NCBI RefSeq assembly: GCF_000754095.2
Contig: NZ_JQSG02000006.1
Span: 809,501 to 873,500 of the forward strand
DNA length: 64,000 bases
Direction: 5' to 3'
Source of the DNA: Acidihalobacter prosperus
GTDB lineage: Bacteria; Pseudomonadota; Gammaproteobacteria; DSM-5130; Acidihalobacteraceae
A program made the position numbers and the translations under genes. Below, one piece after another: positions 45,385-55,017 of this stretch; position 1 is the first letter of the stretch, and each line of letters starts with the position of its first letter. The notes under the pieces were generated by a model. The model had not been told where the DNA came from, did not search any database, and saw nothing but the letters and a program-made list of their open reading frames with translations.

Positions 45385-45792
45385 TTAGAAGTAAAGCGTG
45401 GCGGCCTGGCCGTCGTTGACGGAAATCTTGCATTGGTCGCCACTTTTGTCGTGACTGTCCTGCACCGCGCCGGCAATGATGCCGACCAGGCCGCCCTTGC
45501 TGCTGAGGATGGTGCCGAAGTAGCAGTTGGCGCCGATCGTCATGCCCTTGTAGGTGCCATGCATCACTTTTTTCGGCGTGAAGGGCGGGAATTCGCCTCG
45601 CATGACGGGATCGCCGTTCACTAAAATGGTCAGCAGATTTTTGTGCTTGTCGTAGGAACCTCCAAAAACGAGTTTTTGCCCATGCGTCGTATAGGTCTTG
45701 TCCTGCGCAACCAGCGGAGGCGTATTGGTGGCGCATCCGGCGGTGGTGGCAACCAGTGTTCCGATCACTGCAGCGTAGCCCAGCTTTCTCAT
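45385..45792 (-). CDS. Small lipoprotein, unknown function
   Basis: Predicted lipoprotein of 135 residues. The signal peptide ends in the lipobox TAGC (cysteine 20). The mature protein is beta-rich with GGSYDKHKNLLTILVNGDPVMRGEF and a glycine-rich hydrophobic stretch (GTILSSKGGLVGIIAGAVQ). AAGGAT/AAGG purine-rich sites precede the ATG. No domain is recognised; isolated gene with its own AT-rich leader, possibly stress regulated. Confidence 0.78.
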   Translation of the reverse strand: MRKLGYAAVIGTLVATTAGCATNTPPLVAQDKTYTTHGQKLVFGGSYDKHKNLLTILVNGDPVMRGEFPPFTPKKVMHGTYKGMTIGANCYFGTILSSKGGLVGIIAGAVQDSHDKSGDQCKISVNDGQAATLYF

Positions 45793-46069
45793 CCTTTTTT
45801 ATCCTTTTGTTGTTGTTGGTCGTATGGCTTGTCCGAAGCGCTTCATGAACAAGCCGACTTAGCATAGGTGACCACGCCCGTTAATCAAGTGACTGATTCG
45901 GTATGCGTGAAGCTCACCCTTTCGGAGAATTAGCAGATGGTTATGTCGTTTTAATGAAGGGCGGTAATGTATGCTTTTATAGGCCTTGCGCAGACACTGC
46001 CGATGCAGGTGCTTCATCTGCATTCGTTGTGTCGGTGGTGTCCAGAGCTGGCCTCGATTGATTGGACGG

Positions 46070-46720
46070 TCATTGCGTACTGCGTGAAGTCATGATGCGG
46101 TCGACTCCCAATACGGCGAAGCCCAATGCGACGAAGGCAGACAGAAGACCCAGCGCGTTGATGATTACCTGCTGGTATCCCAGCGCGGTGACGTCAATGA
46201 ACGGATAAGGATAATATCCCAACAATTCTCCGCGCGTGAGCGCGTACACTAGGTAAATGATGGGGTAAAGGGACCAGGCGAAAGGCATCCAAACTGCCAG
46301 ACTATCTGTGCGCCGGTAGAATAGCCAATGTGCAAGAGCGCCGATGGGGATGACATAGTGTAGCAAGTTGTCAGCTATTAGCTGTGCGCCTTGCGGTGAC
46401 CAGATGTCGCGTAGAAGAAGGTGATAGGCGATGCCAACAAGCAGAATAGAGGTTGTTGCGCAGCCGACCATTGGAGGGCGGTATAGCCAAACCGATGTTT
46501 TGAACTTCCAGCTAAATGCCCCGGCCGTGCCAACCAGTGCCATGAAAATGTTCGTGAGTATGGTGAAATAACCCAAAAAAACGATGAGTCCGTTGGCGAT
46601 CGACTTGCCGTTGCTGAGGCTGAACTGAATGGAAAGGCGCAACTGCAACAGCAACGCCAACCACGCGACGATGGCGAGCAGCGCTGAGACGACGACGCGA
46701 ACGGTTTTTACCGAGATCAT
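46070..46720 (-). CDS. Pr6Pr family membrane protein
   Basis: Membrane protein of 216 residues with six or more helices. The sequence FLGYFTILTNIFMALV, then LLHYVIPIGALAHWLFYR and YPIIYLVYALTRG, matches the Pr6Pr (FAR-17a/AIG1-like) group, whose function is unclear. Base composition here is visibly lower in GC than in the neighbouring blocks, which fits a recently acquired gene. Isolated on the minus strand. Confidence 0.85.
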   Translation of the reverse strand: MISVKTVRVVVSALLAIVAWLALLLQLRLSIQFSLSNGKSIANGLIVFLGYFTILTNIFMALVGTAGAFSWKFKTSVWLYRPPMVGCATTSILLVGIAYHLLLRDIWSPQGAQLIADNLLHYVIPIGALAHWLFYRRTDSLAVWMPFAWSLYPIIYLVYALTRGELLGYYPYPFIDVTALGYQQVIINALGLLSAFVALGFAVLGVDRIMTSRSTQ

Positions 46721-46971
46721 GTCAAATCTGCTTGTGCCATGAATTGAATGGATTGCTTTGATTTTTGGTTAGGTCAACAAGGTTTGCCTTTGGCATGGTA
46801 TTGATTTTAAGTCGATTATTATCGCGATAGATGCATTTCAAAGATCGGCAGTATGGCGTCCCGTGATTTTGCTTCGCCTGTGTGCGGGGGGCGATAGTGT
46901 TCAATGTCGTGGCTCAGTGGTTGTGGCCAATAGGTGGGGCGCTGTTCGGATCATCGGGAGTGAAGCGTTTT

Positions 46972-47574
46972 TTAACGCCCTTGCTTTTGTGGTTCATAGG
47001 TGGCAATCACGATGCCGGCGGGCAATGTGGCGCAGTCTATCAACGTCAGTGGTAATTCCAGCCGCTCCGGGAATAAACGGCGCCCACTCCCGAGGACCAG
47101 TGGGTGAATCATCAGCATGTATTCGTCAATCATGCCGGCAAACATTAGTGTTTTAATCAACTGTCCACTTCCCATGATGCCGAGAACGCCAGTCGTTTGA
47201 TTCTTGAGTGCTTGTATGCGCTTCGGGATGTCGCCGTGTAGCAGCGTCGAGTTTGGCCAGGGCAAAGGGAGTGAGGGCGTGGATGATGCAACATATTTGG
47301 GTGTTCTATTCAGAGCTTCCTTGAACGATCCGCCCTCGCGGTTCCAGTATCCCAAGAGATCATCGTAGGTTAGGCGCCCAAACAACCACCCCGCCAAGCC
47401 GCCTCCGGCTGCGATCCGTCGGTTCATCGCCTTCCCCATCTCTTCGCCTGTTTCCGCAGTCGATCTGGCCCAGCCGCCATGCGTGAACTCACCACGCTTA
47501 TCTTCATCGAGGCGCGCCGGGGCTTGCATTACCCCATCCAATGTCAAGTGGTTCATCACTACGATCCGACCCAC
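46972..47574 (-). CDS. Dihydrofolate-reductase-like (RibD C-terminal) protein
   Basis: RibD_C/DHFR-like protein of 200 residues. It starts with GRIVVMNHLTLDGVMQAP, the typical beta strand and loop of the family, and has the pattern GVLGIMGSGQLIKTLMFAGMIDEYMLMIHPLVLGSGRRLF near the C-terminus. The start is a GTG at 47574 preceded by AGGAGG. These YyaP-type proteins probably reduce unknown pterin- or nitro-like substrates; a folate role is not implied. Confidence 0.88.
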   Translation of the reverse strand: MGRIVVMNHLTLDGVMQAPARLDEDKRGEFTHGGWARSTAETGEEMGKAMNRRIAAGGGLAGWLFGRLTYDDLLGYWNREGGSFKEALNRTPKYVASSTPSLPLPWPNSTLLHGDIPKRIQALKNQTTGVLGIMGSGQLIKTLMFAGMIDEYMLMIHPLVLGSGRRLFPERLELPLTLIDCATLPAGIVIATYEPQKQGR

Positions 47575-47685
47575 CGAAGCCTCCTGTGATTCGGGTGACT
47601 ACATACGGTCAGGCGATGGAGCCTGGTTTCCGGAATAAAACGCAGCGTGTCGTGGATTCTCCCGAATAGGCTGTGATGCGGCATT

Positions 47686-48081
47686 TCACGACCGTGAGGT
47701 TCGAATTCTCATGGGTTCCGCCACAACGACCACATAGCCATTCGGGCCTCGAAGCCATATCTCGCGATGGTGGGCATCGCGGTTAATATGCGGTCCCTCC
47801 AGCACATGGGTTTTTGGGTTCTTGATTCGCTCCAATATATCGTTGAACCGATCTGTTTTGAACCAGAGGATAGCCCCATTGCCATGGGGTTCCCGCATCG
47901 GATCGTCGAGAAAAGGGTGTTCGTGTGCATCCCGGCGATGTATTTGCATGACCATGCGCCCACCAAGGATAAGCTGCTCGTATTCGTTGACGCCGTGCCC
48001 GTTTCCGAGGCCAAGCACGGATTGATACCAGACGCTGGTCACGCCAATGTCAGCGACGGCAATCAGCGGTTGTGGGATCAT
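47686..48081 (-). CDS. VOC family protein
   Basis: VOC-fold protein of 131 residues (QPLIAVADIGVTSVWYQSVLGLGNGHG, then REIWLRGPNGYVVVVAEP). Metal ligand candidates include H in MQIHRRDAHEH. The ATG at 48081 gives a complete fold. It is the last member of the accessory minus-strand run, 105 bases from the DHFR-like gene. Substrate unknown; relatives include fosmidomycin and bleomycin-type resistance proteins. Confidence 0.85.
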   Translation of the reverse strand: MIPQPLIAVADIGVTSVWYQSVLGLGNGHGVNEYEQLILGGRMVMQIHRRDAHEHPFLDDPMREPHGNGAILWFKTDRFNDILERIKNPKTHVLEGPHINRDAHHREIWLRGPNGYVVVVAEPMRIRTSRS

Positions 48082-48428
48082 GGCGCCTTGCTCCTATGGC
48101 GTGGGTGATTTTGCCGATCTCCTGGCGTGAATCACTCGCGTTGCGGCGAATGAGCGGGTTGCATCAGCGCGATCATGGCAACTGCATATTAAGTCTCCTA
48201 TGACGCCTAGATGGCGCCGCCAAGGCTGTTACATCGTTACGTGCATTCCTGGCGTCACGCTCTGGTCTCCTCATTCCCCATAGCCAAGCAATCGCATTCG
48301 TGGTCTCTGGCGGTTGGCGTTCAGGCGACATTGATGAACCGTATGCATGCGTTGAGCGAGAGCGAACGTGGTGTGGTCTGTCCTTTGGACATGTAATGTA
48401 GAGGGCTTTCGGAGTTGGAGCGGCAGGC
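48082..48428. other. Intergenic region before ispF, no gene seen
   Basis: The gap marks the switch from the accessory minus-strand run to plus-strand housekeeping genes. It should carry the promoters of the VOC gene and of ispF. No recognisable RNA or frame is found; short ORFs lack ribosome sites. Confidence 0.5.
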
Positions 48429-48911
48429 ATGATGGACATGCGTATCGGCCACGGTTACGACGTGCACGCCTTTGAGGCGGGCGATCATCTGATGCTCGGC
48501 GGGGTGCGCATCGCGCATGACCGCGCGTTCAAGGCGCATTCGGACGGCGACGTGCTGATCCACGCGCTGTGCGATGCCCTGCTCGGCGCGGCGGCGCTGG
48601 GGGACATCGGACGGCATTTCCCGGATACGGACCCGCGTTATGCGGGGGCGGACAGCCGTGCGCTGCTGCGGGCGGTGTTGCAGAAGCTGCTGGAGCACGG
48701 CTGGCGGGTGGGCAACGTGGATTGCACCGTGATCGCGCAGGCGCCGAAGCTGGCCCCGCACATCGAGGCGATGCGCACGCACCTGGCGGCGGACCTGGCA
48801 GTCGAGTTCGAGCGGGTGAACGTGAAGGCGACGACCACGGAGCGGCTGGGCTTCGCCGGGCGCGAGGAGGGCGTGGCCGCGCATGCGGTGGCGCTGATCC
48901 TGCGGGCCTGA
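48429..48911 (+). CDS. ispF: 2-C-methyl-D-erythritol 2,4-cyclodiphosphate synthase
   Basis: IspF, 160 residues, step five of the MEP isoprenoid pathway: cyclises CDP-methylerythritol 2-phosphate to ME-cPP with CMP release. [11 protein letters not shown] carries the Zn-binding D/H pair, and [18 protein letters not shown] and [12 protein letters not shown] are diagnostic. [23 protein letters not shown] is the C-terminal signature. The usual partner ispD is not next to it in this window. GGAG lies 8 bases before the ATG. Confidence 0.97.
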   Translation: MMDMRIGHGYDVHAFEAGDHLMLGGVRIAHDRAFKAHSDGDVLIHALCDALLGAAALGDIGRHFPDTDPRYAGADSRALLRAVLQKLLEHGWRVGNVDCTVIAQAPKLAPHIEAMRTHLAADLAVEFERVNVKATTTERLGFAGREEGVAAHAVALILRA

Positions 48912-48954
48912 GCGGGCCTGGCCCGGTCGTGCTGTGAGGGGCGGCGGATAGGCG

Positions 48955-48960
48955 TATACT
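48955..48960 (+). promoter_or_regulatory. Likely -10 of glyA promoter
   Basis: TATACT lies 38 bases before the glyA start codon in a short gap after ispF. The -35 region is not clear. Confidence 0.4.
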
Positions 48961-48998
48961 GCTCGCCCTTTCCAGTCAGGATTTCCGAGGGACGGCCG

Positions 48999-50255
48999 AT
49001 GTTTTCGATTCATATGGGGATAGCCGGATACGACGACGAGCTGTGGGGCTCTATCGAGGGCGAGGCCCGCCGGCAGGAGGAGTACATCGAGCTGATCGCC
49101 TCGGAGAACTATGCCAGCCCCCGTGTGCTGGAGGCGCAGGGTTCGGTGCTGACCAACAAGTACGCCGAGGGCTATCCGGGCAAGCGCTATTACGGCGGCT
49201 GCGAGTTCGTCGATATCGCCGAGCAGCTTGCCATCGACCGCGCCAAGCAGCTCTTCGGCGCGGATTACGCAAACGTGCAGCCGCATTCCGGCTCGCAGGC
49301 CAACGGCGCGGTATACATGGCGCTGCTCAATCCGGGCGATACCGTGCTCGGTATGAGTCTCGCCCACGGCGGCCACCTGACCCACGGCGCCAAGGTCAAT
49401 TTCTCCGGCAAGACCTACAACTCGGTGCAATACGGCATCGACGCGACAAGCGGCGAGATCGACTACGACGAGGTGCGCCGCCTGGCACTGGAGCATCGCC
49501 CGCGCATGATCGTGGCGGGCTTCTCGGCCTATTCGCGCATCGTCAACTGGCAGCGCTTCCGCGACATCGCGGATGAAGTCGGCGCCTACTTGATGGTGGA
49601 CATGGCGCATGTGGCCGGACTGGTCGCCGCCGGCGTGTATCCCAGCCCGGTGGCCATCGCCGACGTGACCACCACGACCACGCACAAGACCCTGCGCGGT
49701 CCGCGCGGCGGCCTGATCCTGGCGAAGGCCAACCCCGAGATCGAGAAGAAACTCAATTCCGCGATCTTCCCCGGCATTCAGGGCGGTCCGCTGATGCACG
49801 TGATCGCGGCCAAGGCGGTGGCCTTCAGGGAGGCGTTGGAGCCGGGCTTCAAGGATTACCAGAAGCAGGTGGTGGTGAATGCGCGCGCGATGGCCAAGGT
49901 GTTCATCGCGCGCGGCTACGAGGTGGTGTCCGGCGGCACGGACAACCACCTGTTCCTGCTCAGCCTGATCTCGCGCGGGCTGACCGGCAAGGATGCCGAG
50001 GCGGCGCTGGAACGCGCGCACATCACGGTGAACAAGAACGCGGTGCCCAACGATCCGCAGAAACCGTTCGTGACCAGCGGTCTGCGCATCGGCACCCCGG
50101 CGGCTACCACGCGCGGCTTCGGCGAAGCCGAGTGCACGGATCTGGCCGGCTGGATGTGCGACGTGCTGGACAAGCTTGGCGACGAACGCGTCGAAGCTTC
50201 CGTGCGCGAGCAGGCGATGGCACTCTGCCGCCGTTTCCCGGTGTACGGCGAATAA
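48999..50255 (+). CDS. glyA: Serine hydroxymethyltransferase
   Basis: GlyA, 418 residues, PLP enzyme that interconverts serine and glycine with tetrahydrofolate, supplying one-carbon units. [18 protein letters not shown] and the PLP-lysine segment [14 protein letters not shown] are visible. GAGGG precedes the ATG, and N-terminal [16 protein letters not shown] fits the family. It leads a glyA-nrdR-rib gene run on the plus strand, a common order in gammaproteobacteria. Confidence 0.98.
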   Translation: MFSIHMGIAGYDDELWGSIEGEARRQEEYIELIASENYASPRVLEAQGSVLTNKYAEGYPGKRYYGGCEFVDIAEQLAIDRAKQLFGADYANVQPHSGSQANGAVYMALLNPGDTVLGMSLAHGGHLTHGAKVNFSGKTYNSVQYGIDATSGEIDYDEVRRLALEHRPRMIVAGFSAYSRIVNWQRFRDIADEVGAYLMVDMAHVAGLVAAGVYPSPVAIADVTTTTTHKTLRGPRGGLILAKANPEIEKKLNSAIFPGIQGGPLMHVIAAKAVAFREALEPGFKDYQKQVVVNARAMAKVFIARGYEVVSGGTDNHLFLLSLISRGLTGKDAEAALERAHITVNKNAVPNDPQKPFVTSGLRIGTPAATTRGFGEAECTDLAGWMCDVLDKLGDERVEASVREQAMALCRRFPVYGE

Positions 50256-50279
50256 GGCGCCGGACGACGCGCCGCCGCC

Positions 50280-50801
50280 GTGCGCTGTCCCTTCTGCCAG
50301 CATCCGGATACGCGGGTCATCGACTCGCGGCTGTCCAATGAGGGCGACCAGGTACGCCGCCGCCGCGAGTGCGTGGACTGCGGCGAGCGCTTCACCACCT
50401 ACGAAACCGCCGAGCTGAATCTGCCGCGCGTGATCAAGCGCGGCGGCGCGCGAGAGCCGTTCAGCGAGGCCAAGCTGCGTGGCGGCATGCTGCACGCGCT
50501 GGAGAAGCGCCCGGTGGCGACCGAACTGGTCGAGGCCGCGATCAACCGCATCAAGCGCCGCGTGCTCGCCCAGGGCGAGCGCGAGCTGGACGCCCAGCGC
50601 ATCGGCGACTGGGTGATGGACGAGCTGCGCGCGCTCGACGAAGTGGCCTACGTGCGCTTCGCCTCCGTCTACATGAGCTTCGAGGACGTCGCCGCCTTTC
50701 GCGAGGTGATCGAGCGGCTGGAGCGCGAGCCGCCGCCGGCGGCGCGCGAGGATCAGATCCCGCTGCTGGATGAGGACGACCGGCCCCGCGCCGGCGACTG
50801 A
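50280..50801 (+). CDS. nrdR: Ribonucleotide reductase regulator NrdR
   Basis: NrdR, 173 residues, Zn-ribbon plus ATP-cone repressor of ribonucleotide reductase genes. The Zn-ribbon cysteines are C3, C6, C31, C34 ([17 protein letters not shown]). The ATP-cone begins at [16 protein letters not shown]. Start is GTG at 50280, giving the exact N-terminus of the family. Stop lies 1 base before ribD. Confidence 0.97.
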   Translation: MRCPFCQHPDTRVIDSRLSNEGDQVRRRRECVDCGERFTTYETAELNLPRVIKRGGAREPFSEAKLRGGMLHALEKRPVATELVEAAINRIKRRVLAQGERELDAQRIGDWVMDELRALDEVAYVRFASVYMSFEDVAAFREVIERLEREPPPAAREDQIPLLDEDDRPRAGD

Positions 50802-50802
50802 C

Positions 50803-51933
50803 ATGGCCTTCACGCCCGCCGATGCCGGACACATGGCCCGTGCGCTGCAGCTCGCGCGGCGAGGCCTGTACACCACTCACCCGAATCCGCGCGTCGGCTG
50901 CGTGTTGGTGCGTGACGGCGAGGTGGTCGGCGAGGGTTTCCATGCCCGCGCCGGCGAGCCGCATGCGGAGGTTCACGCGCTGCGGGCGGCGGGGGCGCGC
51001 GCGCGCGGCGCGACGGCCTACGTCACCCTGGAGCCCTGCTGCCACCACGGCCGCACGCCGCCCTGCGCCGACGCGCTGGTCGAGGCCGGCGTGTCGCGCG
51101 TGGTCGCGGCCATGCGCGATCCCAACCCGCTGGTCGCCGGCGGCGGGCTGGCGCGCCTGTCCGCCGCCGGCATCGAGGTCGGCAGCGGCCTGCTGGAGCC
51201 CTCTGCGCGGGCGCTCAATCCCGGCTTCATCAACCGCATGACGCGCGGCCTGCCCTGGGTGCGCGTGAAAAGCGCGATGAGCCTGGATGCCTGCACCGCG
51301 CTTGCCTCCGGCGAGAGCCGCTGGATCACCGATGCGGCGGCGCGTTACGACGTGCAGCGCTGGCGCGCGCGCGCCGACGCGATCCTGACCGGCATCGATA
51401 CCGTGCTGGCCGACGACCCCAGCCTGAACGTGCGCCTGGAACCGGAAGAGCTGGGCATCGACGGCGCCGTGGCGCAGCCCTTGCGGGTGGTGCTTGACAG
51501 CGACCTGCGGATGTCGCCGGAGGCGCGCATCTTCCGGCTGGCCGGACAGGTGCTGGTGATCGCCGCCGAAGGCCGGATTCGGCCGGCGACCCGGGCCGCG
51601 CTCGAGGCGCGAGGCGCCGAGGTCGTGGGCGTGGCGGCCACCGTTCAGGGCCGCGGGCTCGATCTCGTCGAGGTGTTGCGCCTGCTCGCGCGGCGCGGCA
51701 TCAACGAAGTGCATGTGGAGGCCGGCGCCACGCTGGCGGGTGCGCTGGTGCGCGAGAGCCTGGTCGACGAGCTGGTGATCTACGTGGCCCCGCATCTGCT
51801 TGGCGGCGGCGCGCGCGCCGTGTTCGCGCTGCCGACGCTTGAAAACATGGGCGAGCGCACGCACCTGGAGATCACCCAGACGCGGCGCGTCGGCGACGAC
51901 TGGCGGCTGATCGCCCAACTGCGAAGAGGCTGA
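50803..51933 (+). CDS. ribD: Bifunctional riboflavin deaminase/reductase RibD
   Basis: RibD, 376 residues. N-terminal deaminase domain with the Zn site HAEVHAL and PCCHHGRTPPCADAL, C-terminal reductase domain beginning near VRVKSAMSLDACTALASGESRWIT. It converts the pyrimidine from GTP cyclohydrolase II to ribitylaminouracil phosphate. The ATG at 50803 starts MAFTPADAGHM; the earlier in-frame ATG at 50770 overlaps nrdR and is less likely. No FMN riboswitch is apparent, since the gene is embedded in an operon. Confidence 0.97.
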   Translation: MAFTPADAGHMARALQLARRGLYTTHPNPRVGCVLVRDGEVVGEGFHARAGEPHAEVHALRAAGARARGATAYVTLEPCCHHGRTPPCADALVEAGVSRVVAAMRDPNPLVAGGGLARLSAAGIEVGSGLLEPSARALNPGFINRMTRGLPWVRVKSAMSLDACTALASGESRWITDAAARYDVQRWRARADAILTGIDTVLADDPSLNVRLEPEELGIDGAVAQPLRVVLDSDLRMSPEARIFRLAGQVLVIAAEGRIRPATRAALEARGAEVVGVAATVQGRGLDLVEVLRLLARRGINEVHVEAGATLAGALVRESLVDELVIYVAPHLLGGGARAVFALPTLENMGERTHLEITQTRRVGDDWRLIAQLRRG

Positions 51934-51936
51934 GAC

Positions 51937-52602
51937 ATGTTTACAGGCATTATCGAGGCCGTCGGTTCGCTGCGGCGGATCGAGCGGCGCGGCGGCGATG
52001 CGCGACTGGCGATCGAGGCCACCGGTCTGGATCTGGCCGACGCGGCCCTAGGCGACAGCATCGCGGTCAACGGCGTGTGTCTGACCGCGGTGGCCTTCGA
52101 GGCCGGCGGGTTTGCCGCCGACGTGTCCGCCGAAACCCTGTCGCGCACCACCCTGAGTTCGCTCGATGCGGGGGCGCCGGTGAATCTCGAGCTGGCGATG
52201 AGGCCGACGACGCGTCTCGGCGGGCATCTCGTCAGCGGCCACGTCGACGGCGTCGGCGAAATCGTCGAGCGCCGCACCGAAGCGCGTTCCGTGCGATTCG
52301 TGCTGCGCGCACCGGAACGGCTGGCGCGTTACATCGCGGAGAAGGGTTCGATCTGCGTAGACGGTATCAGTCTCACGGTGAACGGCGTCGACGGCGCCCG
52401 TTTCGACATCAACATCGTGCCGCATACCCTGGAGAAAACCACCCTCGGACGCGCGCGCGTCGGCCAGTCGGTGAATCTGGAGGTGGACGTGATCGCGCGC
52501 TATCTGGAGCGTCTGCTGCTCGGCGAGTCGGCGGCACGCGAGGGTGGCGAGATCACGCGCGAACTGCTGGCCAGGCACGGCTATCTGACGGACACGAATT
52601 GA
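51937..52602 (+). CDS. ribE: Riboflavin synthase alpha subunit
   Basis: Riboflavin synthase, 221 residues, with two internally repeated lumazine-binding domains. MFTGIIEAVG is the diagnostic N-terminus, and the repeat YIAEKGSICVDGISLTVN in the second half matches NGVCLTAVAF in the first. Catalyses dismutation of two 6,7-dimethyl-8-ribityllumazine molecules. It begins 3 bases after ribD. E. coli names this gene ribC; other species ribE. Confidence 0.97.
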   Translation: MFTGIIEAVGSLRRIERRGGDARLAIEATGLDLADAALGDSIAVNGVCLTAVAFEAGGFAADVSAETLSRTTLSSLDAGAPVNLELAMRPTTRLGGHLVSGHVDGVGEIVERRTEARSVRFVLRAPERLARYIAEKGSICVDGISLTVNGVDGARFDINIVPHTLEKTTLGRARVGQSVNLEVDVIARYLERLLLGESAAREGGEITRELLARHGYLTDTN

Positions 52603-52612
52603 AGGCGGCCCA

Positions 52613-53722
52613 ATGAAGCTGAACAGTATCGAGGAAATCCTGGACGATCTGCGCCAGGGCAAGATGGTCGTCATCGTCGACGACGAGGACCGCGAGAACG
52701 AGGGCGACCTGCTGATGGTGGCCTCGCTGGTGCGCCCGGAGGACATCAACTTCATGGCGCGTTACGGGCGCGGGCTGATCTGCCTGCCGATGACCCGCGA
52801 GCGCTGCCGGCAGCTCGATCTGCCGCTCATGGTGGCGAGCACCGGCGACCAGCACGGCACCAATTTCACGCTTTCGATCGAGGCTGCCGAGGGCGTGACC
52901 ACCGGCATTTCGGCGTACGACCGCGCGCACACCGTGCGCACCGCGGTGGCGCCCAACGCGCAACCATCCGACATCGTCCAGCCCGGGCATATCTTCCCGC
53001 TGATGGCGCAGCCTGGCGGGGTGCTGACGCGCGCCGGCCACACCGAGGCCGGCGTCGACCTCGCGCGGCTGGCGGGTTTCGAGCCGGCGGCGGTGATCGT
53101 CGAGGTACTCAACGAGGACGGCAGCATGGCGCGTCGTCCGGATCTCGAAATCCTTGCCGCCGAGCACGGTCTCAAGATCGGCACCATCGAGGAACTGATC
53201 CGTTACCGCCTGGCCAACGAGCACACCATCGAGCGCGTCGCCGAGACGGCGGTGGAAACCGAATTCGGCGCTTTCATGCTGACCGCCTACCAGGAACTCG
53301 GCAGCCGCGCGGTGCACATGGCGCTGAGCCGCGGGCCGGTACACCCGGAAGAGGAAACGCTGGTGCGCGTGCATGTGACCGACGCGCTCAACGACCGTAT
53401 CCCGTTCACCACCTCGCCGCTTGGCTGGCCGCTGCGCGATGCCCTGCGTCGCGTGGGCGAGGAAGGTGGCGTGGTGGTGGTCTTGTGCCACCCCGAGGAC
53501 CCGCGCGAGATGGTCAAGCGCATCCGCAGCCTTGGTCTGATCGACGCCGAGAGCGCGCCCGACGAGAAACCGGCCACGCCGCAGGAATTGCGTACCTACG
53601 GCATCGGCGCGCAGATCCTGCGCGATCTCGGCGTGCGCCGCATGCGCCTGCTGAGCGCGCCCAAGCGCATGCACGGCCTGGGCGGTTTCGGCCTGGAAGT
53701 GACCGGATACGTCACCCACTGA
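52613..53722 (+). CDS. ribB: DHBP synthase RibB with degenerate GCH2 domain
   Basis: 3,4-dihydroxy-2-butanone-4-phosphate synthase, 369 residues. The N-terminal DHBP domain is intact ([33 protein letters not shown]). The C-terminal GTP cyclohydrolase II-like part lacks the zinc-binding GEC...CDC cysteine triad ([14 protein letters not shown] instead), so it is probably inactive, as in many proteobacterial RibBA-like proteins. GTP cyclohydrolase II must be provided elsewhere. Confidence 0.94.
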   Translation: MKLNSIEEILDDLRQGKMVVIVDDEDRENEGDLLMVASLVRPEDINFMARYGRGLICLPMTRERCRQLDLPLMVASTGDQHGTNFTLSIEAAEGVTTGISAYDRAHTVRTAVAPNAQPSDIVQPGHIFPLMAQPGGVLTRAGHTEAGVDLARLAGFEPAAVIVEVLNEDGSMARRPDLEILAAEHGLKIGTIEELIRYRLANEHTIERVAETAVETEFGAFMLTAYQELGSRAVHMALSRGPVHPEEETLVRVHVTDALNDRIPFTTSPLGWPLRDALRRVGEEGGVVVVLCHPEDPREMVKRIRSLGLIDAESAPDEKPATPQELRTYGIGAQILRDLGVRRMRLLSAPKRMHGLGGFGLEVTGYVTH

Positions 53723-53728
53723 CGGCAG

Positions 53729-53759
53729 CCGGCGGCGGCCCGTCCGGGACCGCCGCCGG
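53729..53759. terminator. Strong hairpin after ribB
   Basis: CCGGCGGCGG (53729-53738) and CCGCCGCCGG (53750-53759) form a 10-pair stem between ribB and a convergent porin gene. Likely bidirectional. Confidence 0.6.
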
Positions 53760-53766
53760 ACGGCGA

Positions 53767-55017
53767 TCAGGTGCTGAAGTGATAATCCAGGTAGGCCCAG
53801 GCGCCCTGCGTGTCGACCGCATAATGATCGGCGCGATAATCGGCGTACTGCACCCCTCCGCTCAGGTGCTTGAGCAATTTCCCCGTCAGCGAAAGATCGA
53901 TCTCGTCACCGTAGCTCGATTGCCCGCGCGCGGCGTAGAAATGGTAGTAATCCGCCATCAGCTTGGCCTTGCCGAGCTTGGCGGCCAAGGAGTACTCGAA
54001 GCTCTTGAGGCCGGCCGGCGGAGTGGTGAGAAACACCTCGGCCCAGCCGTTGTACGCGTGCTTGGTGGCCAGCGGCGTCTGGAAGCCGTAGGTGCCGTCG
54101 GGATTGCTGCTCATGAGCATGTAGGCAACGCGTCCCGTGATCGCGTGCCAGCCCAGGCCCACGGCAAGATGCGCATAATGCGCGTCGATGGCCGCGGGTC
54201 CGCCGTGATAGGGCAGCTGCTTCGCATAGGCGGCGTCGTAATCCACGCCGAACGTCGGCGACAGCGCGGTGTGCCCGTGCCAGCTTGCGCCGACGATGCC
54301 GTTGTTGCAGGCATCGGGGCCGCCGGGGAGGAAGCAGCCCGCCTGACCGGTTACCAGGTGCGGCGAGGTATTCGCATACCAGTATCCGAACACGCTGACG
54401 GTGTTGCCCGGCAAGACCCGGTAGGCTGCGTTCACCAGCGTGGTCTGCATCGGCACCAGGCGGTCGAGTATGTCCTTGACCCGCCAGCTGTAGCCCGCGA
54501 ACAGCTGCAGGCCGGGAATTGCGCCGGTGTGCAGGGTCACGGCGTCGAAGGTCTGCATGTTCTGGCGAAACCCGACGTTGCCGACAAAACGGGCGTCGCC
54601 CAGGATGATGATCTGGCGGCCGATCTTGAGGGATGTGCGCGCCGGCCCGCGGTATCCCAGGAAGGCCTGGTTGATGGAGGTTTCCTGGGGATCGGCGATG
54701 ACCGAATACGCGCCTTTTTTGTTGATGAGACTGTTGTAGCGGTTGTCGAAACTGCTGACATCGATGAATTGCAGGCCGGCATACCAGTCGCGATAGATGC
54801 CGGTCTGATAACCGAGCAATGTCTGCACGGTCTGCGCCGTAGCATTTTTCTTGCCGTGTTGCTGAAGCTGTTCGTAGCGTGGCCGGATATTCAGGTCGAG
54901 CTGTCCGTCGGCGGACGGCGTTCCGGTGGCGGCAAGGCCTTGTTGCTGCCAGCCGCCCAGAATGCCGAGGGCGAGACAGGCGCGCATGAGCTGGATTTTT
55001 ATCGTGGTTTTTTTCAT
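53767..55017 (-). CDS. Alginate-export-type outer-membrane porin
   Basis: Outer-membrane beta-barrel of about 416 residues in the alginate_exp-like group. A signal peptide (MRACLALGILGGWQQQGLAA) is followed by LDLNIRPRYEQLQQ and repeated Tyr/Gly-rich barrel strands; FRQNMQTFDAVTLHTGAIPGL is typical. It ends YLDYHFST rather than in a terminal aromatic residue. GGAG precedes the ATG. It interrupts the riboflavin gene run on the opposite strand, so it is an insertion between ribB and moeA. Substrate unknown. Confidence 0.82.
   Translation of the reverse strand: MKKTTIKIQLMRACLALGILGGWQQQGLAATGTPSADGQLDLNIRPRYEQLQQHGKKNATAQTVQTLLGYQTGIYRDWYAGLQFIDVSSFDNRYNSLINKKGAYSVIADPQETSINQAFLGYRGPARTSLKIGRQIIILGDARFVGNVGFRQNMQTFDAVTLHTGAIPGLQLFAGYSWRVKDILDRLVPMQTTLVNAAYRVLPGNTVSVFGYWYANTSPHLVTGQAGCFLPGGPDACNNGIVGASWHGHTALSPTFGVDYDAAYAKQLPYHGGPAAIDAHYAHLAVGLGWHAITGRVAYMLMSSNPDGTYGFQTPLATKHAYNGWAEVFLTTPPAGLKSFEYSLAAKLGKAKLMADYYHFYAARGQSSYGDEIDLSLTGKLLKHLSGGVQYADYRADHYAVDTQGAWAYLDYHFST

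Noticed and set aside
39285-48428. Chromosomal integron cassette array
   Set aside because: The gene types and uniform direction fit, but I found no convincing attC pairs (RYYYAAC ... GTTRRRY around each gene). Several genes overlap their neighbours, which cassettes would not do.
48321-50876. An 851-codon minus-strand open frame opposite ispF, glyA and nrdR
   Set aside because: Antisense of three clearly conserved genes; the translation is His/Gly/Arg/Ala-rich with no domain. A GC-rich codon-bias artefact.
50770-51936. FMN riboswitch before ribD
   Set aside because: ribD follows nrdR with one base between, leaving no room for the RFN element; none is seen in the ribH leader either.
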